This document shows positions 1-13,000 of a DNA stretch of 64,000 bases, piece after piece. The position numbers and the translations under genes were made by a program. Under the pieces are notes generated by a model that was not told where the DNA came from, searched no databases, and saw only the letters and a program-made list of their open reading frames with translations. Numbering within the stretch: the first letter of the stretch is position 1; each line of letters begins with the position of its first letter. The stretch comes from Hymenopus coronatus. Taxonomy: Eukaryota > Arthropoda > Insecta > Mantodea > Hymenopodidae. The stretch lies in NCBI GenBank assembly GCA_030762935.1, contig CM060893.1, forward strand, positions 14,390,897 to 14,454,896, given 5' to 3'.

Positions 1-97
1 GTAACACATATTTCCAGTGAAATCTTGGTATCAAACTTTTTGGTGGAATACAGTACCTTCTTACTATGTACATTGTACATATGTGATAGAGAAAGAA
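1..97 (-). repeat. HR870 repeat, hairpin-end fragment
   Basis: Matches the hairpin end of the 870-bp family in reverse: the CATATTTCC-GTGAAATC block, then the palindromic ACTATGTACAT region and GATAGAGAAAG. Cut by the window edge. Confidence 0.8.
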
Positions 98-877
98 AAC
101 ATAATATTACAATAAATCAACCAATAAAATTGAAAGGAATGGGAATTTATATTAATAGAAACCTGGCATACGAACAAAGGGAGCTACTAAGAAGACTAAT
201 AGAACAAACAAAAGTTGTCCAGACATAAGGAAAAAATCACATATATTAGAAACTTCAAATTGTGGATTGGAAAGGAACATGTGTAAAAGAAGCACTTATG
301 GAGTTACCTTCGCCATAACAATGCTCAATCTCACTATCTTCACCTCTCTACCCTCTGAACTGTTAATAACAGGATTGCTCTAGCTGATAAGCATATTTAG
401 GTATGCAAAAAGAAAAATGTTACACTCTCTTTAGGGTATGCGACTATTCATATTAGTATCAATTATTCATCCAAAATCGAAACTTCTCAGATATTGGTTA
501 CTATTTTATTATATGTAGATATTGATATTTAGTTCAAGTAGTTGCCTATTCAGTTCATAATGTTGAACAATGGAGTTTCATACTCTTAATACAGAGTGAG
601 GTTTCAAATAGCTTCATATGTTTACATTAATGTATATACATGTTAATTCTTCAATAAATATTTAATTTAAGGCCTAAATACAATTAGTGAAATATTTACA
701 ATATTTACAAATATTTACTTAAAGCAGGTTTTTTCTTCTGATTACGAATCTTAGCATATAGATTTCCCTGTAGTTAATTAGATGTTGTTTAGCGATATTC
801 AGAGTATTGGATAAGGCATGCTGTTATTAAAACAGCAAAACCTGTGTTTTCTAACCATTGATGCTATGTTGTTGAAG
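98..877. other. WASHC5 intron part, nothing recognised
   Basis: AT-rich sequence upstream of WASHC5 exon A. Reading both strands I saw no exon, transposase fragment or repeat end that could be supported. Confidence 0.5.
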
Positions 878-1061
878 GTAACCCAGCACGATTCTACACG
901 CAGTATACTTCCAGAGCTCAGAAAGTGTGGCCCCAGATACTGGATAGGCTGCTAAAGATAGGACAGATGCAATTGTTGAGGAAGCATATATCATATGAGT
1001 TGAACGTGTCATGCAAATTCAATTCAAAACTTCTGTCTTCAGCCCTTAGCGTCATGAACCA
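878..1061 (+). CDS. WASHC5: WASHC5 exon A (first in window)
   Basis: Encodes a helical segment with [20 protein letters not shown] and a following [11 protein letters not shown], matching the strumpellin stretch just before its ADIEAHY block. The donor is CA|GTAAGT at 1062. The acceptor could be the AG at 876-877 or the AG at 885-886, which differ by three codons in frame. I chose the upstream one because it keeps an S/N-rich start like the family and is the first AG met. Confidence 0.88.
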
Positions 1062-4000
1062 GTAAGTTATACTCATTGCTCTGAGTGCTAATTATTTTAA
1101 AGTACCATCTTTATATTATGCTTAATAAATAATTTATTTTTAGCCATATGGTTATGGAAATAAACTTCTTTTGGTTTTAAAAATCAGATCCAAAGACCAC
1201 TTAAGAAACCTAAAACAAGAAGATAAATCAGCAGTACATTTCACTTCTGGAAAGAAAACCATAATCTAGATCCAAATCCAAAATTGCTAAAAACCATGTC
1301 AGGCCACAATAAACTCACAATCTGGGAAAAGAAAGATCCCGCCAGTAGACAGCTTAGTTAAAAAGTTCATCATTTCGCCACCAGAGAAGAGAACACAAGC
1401 GAATGCAACCAGCAAAGGCAGCATAACCAATGTAACGCGAAACCACCCGAACTGTCAAGTGCAAGGATTCAGCAGTATCAGTAGTACTCTTTGAAGATTC
1501 TGATCATAAATGATTTTTACTTTCTCTATACAGTGTATAGAGTAAGTATTGTATTCCACCCAAAAAATTGATATCGAGATTTCACCAAAAATACATGTTT
1601 TAGGACCTCCTGAATACACAAAAAGCATTTTTACAAAAAGGTCCGTGTGTGTGTGTGTCTGTTTGTGTGTGTGTGTGTGTGTGTGTCTGTGGACAGCACA
1701 GCTCAAAAACGAAAAAACTGTTAAATATCAAACTTGGTATTTAAGTTTGGTATCTTCCAAGGATGTGACATGAAGATTTTCAAGAAAATCCCCCACCCCC
1801 AACTACCCTTTACATGAAACTTTTCTCAAAAAATTTGATTTTCTTAAAAATGGTCTAATGATTTTGATTAAAATGTTGTATATTAAAGATATTTACCTGA
1901 CAAATAATATGTATATCTTGAATTTTCTAGGAGTAGCCTCTGAAGACTACTTTATTCTGGAGGAATTTTGCATAACTGCTAAACCGCAAGAAATGGACAA
2001 AAACTTACCACACAAAAAATGTAGAGCACATTAAAACACACAATTTATGTTATATAAATTTTTTTCGAGGAGTTCCTCGTTTTTGAGATATTCCTTGTTT
2101 TTGGTTTCAGCTTTGAAAAACATACTTTTCTCATACAGGAATTTGCCAACTCATGTCCATACAAACAAAGGAAGTTCAGTACATAGCAACCAACTTTTGA
2201 CTTCACTTTAACCTATGTTACTCCCATATTTCACTTCTACTTACAAGGAAGCAAGTAATAATAGTATTTGGGCTAATTTTTTCTTGATTAGCTTGAAGTA
2301 AATAGAAGAATAAGCTTATTAACAATAATTTGTTAAATAGAAGTAGAGAAAGTCATGTGAATGGAACACATCAGATTTTTTCTAATGCAATGGCCTCAAA
2401 ACACATTCCCAATGAAATCTTGAAGGAGAATTTTGGGTATAATGCATTATTTCCCCCTTCCTGTTAAAAGCAGGAGCTAAAAAGGATTAGGTTTTGAAAT
2501 GGCATTAAGGCGTTAAAAGCTGGGTACAGCATCAACCAGAATGGAAAACTAAAGTGGTTGAGGGAGTTTGGTTCACAATGCACTGGGAGGAGAAACGCTC
2601 ATCAGTAACAACTTGAAAGATCAATTTTGAAGATTGGGGTGTCATGTGTTTGTAATTGATGAATGGTACTCTTTTTAACCTGCTTGCAATTTAACCAACA
2701 TAATACAGTTTTGAAATTTAATTAACTAAGCAGTTTACAAAAGCTATGTCATTACCTATTTGCTATTTCTCTTGTAACTGTGTTATCCCAATCTGGTTTT
2801 TAATAAATACCATGCATTAAAGGTAGAGTCACACTGAGAAATTCAATGGATTTGAACCATGGATCTCCCAGCCTCTGTGAGCTTGCTTTTACCAATTTAG
2901 CTACCATGGCAAATGATACTAAATTCCCCAATAGTCTTGTAACAACACTTGTTAATGAGGGGTAAATTAAGTAAAATTAAACAAAGGCCTCTCCGCTCAG
3001 AAAAAGAATTTTTAAATTTTTAACATAGTAATTCCTCAAAATGAATTTTACTCACTCTGACTTCACTTAGTCTTTAACAAACATTTACAGAAATAAGTTA
3101 TCTCAGTTTCCTATATCCCCTTTGTACCTACAGCAAAATGTGTAATGAAGCCATCTCTGTCACCATTTATCTTGATTATCATGGAAAAATAAACTTTAGT
3201 TTGTAGAAGAAATCTAAAAATCAGCAATATTGGGCAGAGAAAGTAACGTAAATGCAACTCAGACTTTTTAGCCTGTTTTTGATTTATAGAAATCTCTTAT
3301 GTCACCAATTGGGGTGTGTACATTGTAGTACGAGGGCTGATCAACAAAGACTGAGACTGATTTTTTTTCACAGATGTCTATTACTCCAATTCAAGGTTTA
3401 CATGATCTTTTTCAAAGTAGTCCCCTCCTACTCCAATGCACTTTTTATAGCATCTCTGCCAGTCCTTGAACACGTGCTGCAGACCATTCTTTGTCAGGTC
3501 CTTGAGAATCGCCTCACTTTTCTTGAGCACTGGCTTCAGAGTTCTCAAATCGAATACCCCTAAGCTTTGCCTTTAGTGATGGGAATAAAAAAAAGTCACA
3601 GGGTGCAAGATCGGGGCTATAAGGTGGATGTGGTACACAGGTAACGTTGAATCGAGCCAGAAACTGCATGACTTGAATTGCAACGTGAGGCCGTGCATTG
3701 TCATGATGAAGTCGCCACCCAGTCCAAGAAAGCTTTGGTCATTTCTTTGCTTCCTCAGTGTAGCCAATACTGATGTGTAGTATGCTGCTGTAACAGTAGT
3801 GTGAGGGGGAACTGCATGCTGGTAAATCATTCCATTACAGTAAAAAAATATGAAACATTTGCTTAACACTAACAAGTGGGCCTTCTTTGAAGTCCTTGAA
3901 CCACCTAAACACTGTTGCACGAGGTAGTGCATCTTCACTGTACGCTTGCTTCAGCTTTTCATAAGCTGCGGTGGCTGTATGGTTTAAACGAAAACAGAGT

Positions 4001-7000
4001 TTGATTGTGCTGTACTGCTCCTCTCGCATCGCCTCCATTGTTTGGTATGCGAAATGCACGTAGGGTCTACAAAATAGAGCATTACTAACAACCTACCGAT
4101 ATGAGAGTGCTGCCACCTACCGACATTATACATAAAAACCTGCCCTTTTCAAATATTTATGTTACAGATACGAAACTATCACGGAAGTTACAGGAAAAAA
4201 TCAGTGTCAGTCTTTGTTGATCAGCCCTCGTACATTGCCAATGAATGCAGCAATAGATCTAGGAAAGAATTAAAATGTTTCAGAGCTTTGCTGGCAGATA
4301 TTGAAGCACATTACAAAGACCCCAGCAAACCTTACCCCAAGGAAAGCAACCCATTGTTGTATGAACTGTCGACTTACTTGGATTGGGCAGGACTGAGTAA
4401 CCCATACAACAAGATATATGTCACTACCAAGAATCTGCAGTTCTTCTCACTTCTCATGTTCCTCTTCGCTATATCACAGCTCCCAAAACTGACATATGTC
4501 AAGATCATAGGTAAGATTTTGAAGGTAACATACTTTCAAATGATACATAAAATGTTGCAAGTGTTCTAATGTAATGACTAATCAGTTATATACAAACTAT
4601 CCATATAAAAGCTTATTTTGTATTTGTTTCCTGCTTATCATGATTAGATATTGTCACAATTGCTGTACATGGGAATGTGAGACACCAATCATCTGGTGTG
4701 TTGAACATAGAGGTAGGAAAAATAGCTTTTAGTGACTGTTCCTATCATTCAAGATGCCTCAAAATAGGGTAATGTTGCCGTTTAAGGGTCAGGTGGCCGC
4801 GTAACGTCAGACAGCCAACCTTTGCATATGAAAGGTGCAAGGTTCAGCATTATGGAGCATATATAGTTGGTATTGCGAAAAGGAGGGATGGCAGCGGTCA
4901 TAGGGTAGTGTGGAAAGCATGAAATTTGCAATTAACAGTATATGCCTTAGGAAGCGTAACCATAGCAAGGCGGGGAAACCCAGAAATATACAATGAGGCA
5001 ACACATTCATAGGAAGTAGCGGGAAACGCTGAAATATGCAATTCTTCCGAATATCTCCTACTGTTCTCCAACTCTTTCATGTTTTCTTCAATGACAAAAC
5101 AGCCTTTTTTAAGGCTACCAATGACATAACTAAAGAGCGAGTAAATCTGGTTGGGCTGACAGTTATTCTTACAACTAATAATAATTACAATAATACTCAT
5201 CATCATAATCATCATACTACCAACACCAATAAAAGTAATATTAATAACAATAATATTAATAATAATATTAATATTATTATTAATAATAATAATTTCTATT
5301 TACTACTAATGCTCCTGTTTTCGTTAAAAAAGATACAAAGCAATCGATAACCTTATTCAACAGTAGCTTTGTGTATTACATTTCTCCATTTAACCCAAAA
5401 TATTACTTGATCAAACGTATTAAGAGTACCACAACTGCAGTGTGACATAGATGGGGCTATCTTTATGTTTTGATGAAATCGCCTTTAGCTAGCTCATGTG
5501 CCATATAACCTCAAATAACCAACATCTGCAATAAGTAGGGGTAATAGTGTATGATAGATGCCATCGCCTGCTAGCATTGCCACGCCCTTCGACCACGTCA
5601 TATACGTGCCATTTAGCAACACATAACCGTGCTACTACTGCCATCTTGCGGCTGTTAACAGGTTGGATTCCTTTGGCACTGTGCGCTCAGTTCTACAGTG
5701 GGTTTTAAATTTCTAAGGTTGGTATGGTTTTGCGGCATTGCGCAGCCAACTGGCTCTTAAACGGCAACATTACCCAAAATAGTAGGTGCCTAAAAGTTGC
5801 TCCAAAACAACAGTCAAGTATTTACGCATAACTGTAACAGCAAGATAAGTCTTGGTATAAGTATAAGTATTTATTTGCCTATAGACATACATTCTTTAGT
5901 TTCAAGCATCATCATAAACTAATACAATAGCTTTACAAAAATGAATCACACAAGATTGTTCATTACAATTCATCAATTCTATACATGCAGTTCTCAATTA
6001 AATACTTCTTTAGTTCATTCTTAAATATATTTCCTTTTAAAATTTTTAAACAGTTTGGTAATTTATTATAAAATATAATACCTTGCAATAATGGATCTTT
6101 TTCAGTTGACTTATTACTTATTGAGTTTCTGTGAAAGTCATCACATCCTCTAGTATTATAATCATAAAATGTACTATTTCTATTTACACAAATTTCATTG
6201 AATTCATTTTTTTGTACGAGTAATATAAATTTATATATACACAATGAAGTTACAATTAAAATCCTTTCTTTTATAAAAGTCGGTCTACATGATGTTCTAT
6301 GTCCTATTTTAAACATTGTTCTTACAACATCTTCTGTAATTTTAAGATTCTATTCACATTTGTGATGACACTGCAGCCACAAATCTCTATACCATAACTA
6401 AGATGGCTATGTATTAATGCATAATAAACCATTTTTAGCATTTCCTTATTCATATATTTAGACAAATTTCTTAACAAATATATGCTACTACTGATTTTGT
6501 TGCACACACATTCAATATGCTTTTAAATTATTGTCTAGTTCTATACGCAAAAAGTTTGTAGATTCATCCTGCACCATCCTGCACCTGTCTTTACCATTAT
6601 ATTATCTAATTTTAAACTTGTTCAGTATTCAAAAATGATTAATTTACTTTTGTTTATGTTAACCCTTAATTTATTATGTTTTATGTAATTCAGTATAGTA
6701 GGAGTTTGATTTAGTAAGTTATGCTTTAATTGATCTTCTGATTTATTCCAAAATATTATCGATGTGTCATCAACATATGTGTCAACTGTTATAGGGGAAA
6801 CAAGTTAATGTAATTTTTGGACTATGCAAAAGCATATGATAATAGATCTAAACTGGAGAAAATATTAAATTTTAAAATACCAGAACTTGATTAATACTGT
6901 GAAGTCCTTATATCATAAAACAGAAATTAAAGTTAGAATGCAAAATAAACATAAGTCTAATTTGATAACAAGGGAGTACATACAGGATTGCAGCAAAGCT

Positions 7001-10000
7001 GTGAATTCTCTCATCTTTTGTTTGACATTTATATAAATAAAATTCTGGAAGCTATATTAACAGAGCCGAGAGGCATACATCTGGAAAGGAATAAATATAT
7101 TAAGCATTATACTATTTGAGTATGACCAGGTTCTATTGGCCAGTCAAGAAAATGACCTCCTACAACAGAACTGAATAAAATATTAAAAGAATATAACAAG
7201 GAGATATCTTGTGGTTAAACAAAAATACAGTAGAAGCCTGGAATAGCACGATCCAAAATACAGTGGATACAGATTTAATGCGGGGGAAAGTATGTCCCCT
7301 AAAAGTGTTACCATACTTTTTATTTATTTTTATTACAATTTTAGTTTTGAAAGTTGAGTTTAAGAATTTCTTAAAAGGGTGGTTCTAAAGTATAATTTTT
7401 GGCCTCGCCACACCCCTAGCATTGACATTTGTTACAATCAAACAATATGAAGAGAAAAAAATGTGAATTAGTCCTCCAAATAAAAGTTACTGATTTCTTT
7501 AAGATAATGCAAAATTAGGTTAGTGTAATTGTACTGTAAATTAAGATTGATTACAGGAGTCAAATAAATCCTTAGCATAACTGGTGAGTAATTGCATTTA
7601 AAAGTGTCATATTTTATTGTATATCATACTTTATAATGTACTGTAATTTATTATTGCACAAATGTTTCCCTCCACCTCTGTGAGATTGATTTTTATCTCT
7701 TCTAAGTTCACATTTCGATATACTTTCCCAACAACCATGTTATTTCAGGTTCTACTATATTAGCAAAGGAGGAGAGCAAAAATAGTGATAGATGGACAAA
7801 CTATAGAAAAGTTTTCAAATATCTGCTTTGTAATATAAATAGCCACAAAGTTAATTCAGATTTAATTAAGAAAATGTATAGAAATATAACAGGACAAATG
7901 GAATATTCGGAAAGTTCAGAAAAAATATGACTAAGGCTGTGCAAATTAGATTTCATAATATTCTATCAGAGCCTGTTATATGGAGTGCAACATGCACCCT
8001 AAGAGTTCAGGATCAGAAACAACTTGAAACCACAGTAATGAGATGCCTCAGATCAGTTGAAAAGATAAAAAAAAAAAGTGAAATAAGAGAATAAACAAAG
8101 AATATAACTGTTCAAATTAAGGAATTTCAGAAAAACTGGCAACATCATGCAGAAAGAATGGCCAAAGACTGGTCACCCAGACAAGCATATCAACCCATTG
8201 GAAAACATAACCTATTTGCCCAAGAAGAAGATTGAAGGATGTAATTAGCCTCGGAAAGGAACACAAGACCCATCCTTGAAAGGAAGAAGAAGAAAATTTA
8301 ATGGAAGTTTGCAAGAATTGAGCATGGCCAACATTACACTATAGTGTAGCATCACCCAAGGTTGTGGGTTTGAACCCCAACAATGATTTTTTTCAGGCAT
8401 GGCTTCCTTCGTTGATCTGTGTCATAGATTTACCTCAAGCCTGATAGAGAGGCCTCTGAGCAAAATTAAGTGGTCTTTCACACCCAATTTAGAATGGGAC
8501 GCTGAGAAACACAGTAGTTAGAGAGCATCCATAAATAACATGCCATTTACATTTACCAACTTTATAATGGGAATAACAATATATGGTGGACTTTGTGAGT
8601 GATGTGTTCTAATCAATTGAAATTTACCAAAATGAATTTCAATTGCTTATAATGGGAATTACTATTTCCAAGGCTGTCAGTATATCCTATAGAATAAGAA
8701 AATAGGTTATGGATCTTATGCTTGACCTATTTCCAGTTATGTAATTTAAAATGGAGCATATAATGATTCTTAAAATTTATAAAAGTTAAAGTTACTAAGT
8801 AATATTTCCAATGTGAGCCATTTACAAGATATATTGGTACAAAGGAAGAATAACTCATATTTGAATTTATCACTGAATTATATCCCACACCTACTTTGCA
8901 AAATGGATATAAAGGTTCAGCCTGGTTCACAATAACCCGGTAACGAGAAAGGGAATGTGTTTAATCTCTTTCTTTTCCTGGTCAATTTTAGGCTTTGTGA
9001 CTTCAATTATTTTCAACTGACCAATGATATTTTTTGTCTCCAATTCAACCAGCATAATGTGGGTTAACCACCATTAAAGTTTGAAAGAAATGCAATTAAA
9101 GTAAGCTCTAGCAGCTGTTTCATTCATGGCCACTCTACATCGAAGAGTCTAATAATGCTCAATATGTATCTATGAGGCGCATCCAGAAAGTAAGTTTCCC
9201 GATTTTGTTTTCTTTAAAGTAAATGTACTTAGCCAGGAAAATTGTGCTTGCGTAACAGATCAATCATATGCCAGCCAGACAGGTCCCACCTGGTGCCAAT
9301 AGCTCATCAGCAGTGCCCAGAAATAACATCTCTTCTTGTCAGCTCTGCAGGCAGAACATCATGAGCAACCAGATGGTCCATTTCTGGCATAGGCTTTTTT
9401 TCCAAAGGTTGTCAAAAGTGTACATGATGAGTGCAGTGGGTAACCATCCCTCATCAATGATCACTTGGTTGAGCTGGTGCAGCAGCGCATCATGGAGCTC
9501 ATCAGCCATTTTCCTTAGGTGTTGCAATCCTTGTTGTATGAAATTGTCACTAACACCTGCTGTGGAAGCAAAATCTGACACTCAATCACAGAAAAAAACA
9601 TATAGAAGCAGCACTGACATTTCTACTGTGATATCATGTTGACAGCGTCAAACTCCTTGACGGGTCATCACTGACGATGAGACGTGGATTTCTCATGTTA
9701 ACCCGGAAACCAAGCAGAGTCAACTCATTGGCATCATAGTGGATCTTCGGTCAAGACGAAATTCAAACAGACTGTGTTGGTGCAGGAAGTGATGTGCACA
9801 GCGTTCTAGACCAAGAAGGGATTTCTGCTCATTGACTTCCTGCCCAGAGGTGAAACACTGGAAACAGCAACTGTTTTGCAGAAGTTCGACTGGGAGCTAT
9901 TTGATCATCCACCATACAGTCCTGATCTTACTCCCAGTGATTTCCATCTTTTCGTGCACCTCAGGAAATACCTGTCCTCTGACAACAGCTAAGAGCTGAA

Positions 10001-13000
10001 GACAACTGTCACATGCTGGTTCCATTCACAGGCGGCAGGCTTCTACAACACAGGAATACAAAAGTTGATCCCACAATGTGACAACTCTTTAGATGATTAT
10101 GTCAAAAAGTAGCACAAGCATTGCTTTACCTGTTGCCAATAAAGTTTTTCATGTAACTATGTTGTCTTTTATTTTTAAAAAAGTACGGAACTTACCTTCG
10201 GATGCACCTTGTAATTTGCCGTGCTCGGTAGTGAGAACGAGAAACGTAAAACTTGGACAAGACTTGCTTCCCATTCCCGGGCCCAGGAAGACTTCTCATC
10301 AATTGTGAATGCTTCCATTTAACACATTGAAGCCCAGGCATTTCTTTAGTTGAAGGGCCAAGAAACCCGGGGTTTTTACACCTACTTTGGGTTATTGTTT
10401 ACAGTACATCAATCAAATCTGCCAAAAAGTATTGGAACAATCTAAAAGTATGGTATTCATAGATTTCTCACAAATAAGTAAATGATCATAACTTCCATAT
10501 TAATATTTTATTTTAAATTTACAACAAGTATCAAATATGAGTTTGAAAAAAATCTGCGTAAAGCTGCTCACACTCCAATTATTGAAAGTTCGAAAAACTC
10601 CCTTGGTTTCAAGGAAAGTGGCGCGACTACCTGAGACCAGCCAATATTACTAACTCTCCTAAATTTCCTAATAGCTGACTAAAGCGAAAACAGATAGTAG
10701 CACAAATCAGACAACTAAACGATAACTGATATATGTTCTTTGCCGCATAGTTCAAGGCCAAGTTAAGGTCATGGAATTTGCATTAAAAGCGTTAGAAATG
10801 CCTGCCCGAGTTATGCTCTGGCGTGGGCAGCATGAACATTTGGCATGGCCTGAGCTATACTCGGCATGTGTCTGTAACATGATACAACTTTTTGGACCAC
10901 CTCAAAATGTGTATTTCTTACCTACATAAGCTCTTGATAACAAGATTTTAGATTGAAAGTAATGCTGGCTTCTCTGTGTTTAAAACCCAAGCATTAAGAG
11001 TGAAGGTAATTGTTGTTTTGTAGGTGGACTGCTAAGTCGCAAGGGTCAGGACCCTCTAGATGGCATTCCGTTTATTGTGGGTATGCAGACACTGTTACGG
11101 CAGTTCCATCCTGAAATAAGTAATCAGTTCCTACTGTACTTGGGTCAGTACATCAAGTCTCACATGGAGGCTTCCATCAGGTAAGAAACTGTGCCCATCA
11201 TTTTATGCTACTGATGTACTCAAGGGTGGTATGCATAGATGTTCTTAGTTTGGATCATTATATAAGGATTTTATAGTCTTAAATCAACATTCAGATAATG
11301 CTAATTCAGATATTAAATTTAATCCTAATAAAGAGTGTGTCTCTGCAAACTGGCTGGCTTTTGGATTGCGATTGTGACTTTCACATATCATAGGCATAAC
11401 ATAAAACAATAGAGAAATATGTGTCAGAATTGGAAATAATGTCTGAAAACATACATTCTTGAAATATTTACACCTACACTAAAAACCACAAACTCTTGCA
11501 ACTTAACCTATGAAACAAGTGAACATAAACCCAATTTGCAATTACAATTTGATGCAATTAAAGCTTCCAAAAGATTCCCAATTTTCTTGTAATGGTGTTA
11601 ACTCATGTAGAAGTATTAGCTGAGGTATATTAGTTATGGTTATTAGGAAATGGAGGAAGATTTTGGGACTTAAGCACAGTCACCTATTTTGCCATTTTAC
11701 CATTGGAGCCATTCTTGATAAAATAAAAATTTTCGAAAAAGGTTCCATGAAGAGGGTAGTCTGGGGTGAGGGGATTTTTCTCAAAATCTTTGTGTCGCAT
11801 CCCTGGAAGATAATAAACTTAAATAACAAGTTTGGTATTTTACCGACTTTTCATTTTTGAGTTATGTGTTCACGGACACATGGACACACACATACACACA
11901 TGCAAGCACAGAAAGAGACCTGTTTCTGAAAATGTTTTTTATGGATACAGGGGACCCTAAAACATATATTTCCGGTGAAAACTCGGTATCAAATTTTTGG
12001 GCGGAGTGCAAAACCTTCTCTATACTCTATGTACATAGTGCATGTAGAGAAAGTAAAAACTGATAAATACATTTACTTTTAACAGTTATGTATTATGTAA
12101 AGCATACCTCTCTTAGCGATGATTTTCAGCAGAGTTGTACTGGATGAAGACATGCAGTTTAGATGGAGAACACTATTTCTTATTTTCTTAATTGCTTTAG
12201 CTAAACAATAAGTCATTTCTTTTAAAAATGAACTCGGAGGGAAAAGTGGTGTACTTCTCAGAAAACTGTTTTGAACACAGGTACCTTTGCTTTATATAAA
12301 GAAATGTTTGATGAAACCATCATTTTATAAACATCATTAGAAACCTGAGATGTTGCATTATCTGTTTTTCTCAAACAGCAATTCCTGTCTATTTTCAATG
12401 ACTAACACACTCTTTACACAACTGTCGTGTTTAGTAGTAGCATTGTAAAATGGTTCTCAGCTGTAATTTTCATATAACACAGTTTGCAAAATAGATTTGT
12501 TTACTTGTACTAAGCAACAATATAAAGTGTATGGCTATAATATATCAGTCCAGGACATTATCTTGCATATACATACCCAGGTTTCCTTGATATCTGAAAC
12601 ATTTTATTTTAATGCTAAGAATAATAATAATAATAATAATAATAATATAATAACAACAACAATAGGTAATAAATAAAAAGGTGCACAAACTTAAGGTAGT
12701 CATGTTAAATAGTTATGTTTCATTTATACCTCTTTTTTTGTGGACCATGACCATTTCTTTTTGACTTTAGTCAATTACTTGTCAACCTTCTTACTATCTT
12801 TATTAAAGAGTTTAATTAAGTCTGCATTCTATCTTAATTTTAATCTTTCCCATTTATCACTCTTTTCTTCAAAGATCCATTCCTCTGCATTCAAAAACTA
12901 TTAAGCTCCGTATTTTCCTTTCCTCCAATATTGGACACTGATTCTGTTAGGTAGAGAAGGTATTGCATTCCATCCAAAAATTCTATATCAAGATTTCATA

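Noticed and set aside
1514..2380. HR870 as a canonical Helitron
   Set aside because: The ends do not give 5'-TC and 3'-CTRR in either orientation; only a Helentron-like resemblance remains.
4159..4569. 136-codon open frame as a gene of its own
   Set aside because: Its first 40 codons come from a mariner inverted repeat and intron; only 4284-4510 is a WASHC5 exon.
10318..10905. A MITE between GGCATTTCT words
   Set aside because: The shared words are too short and the flanks show no duplication.
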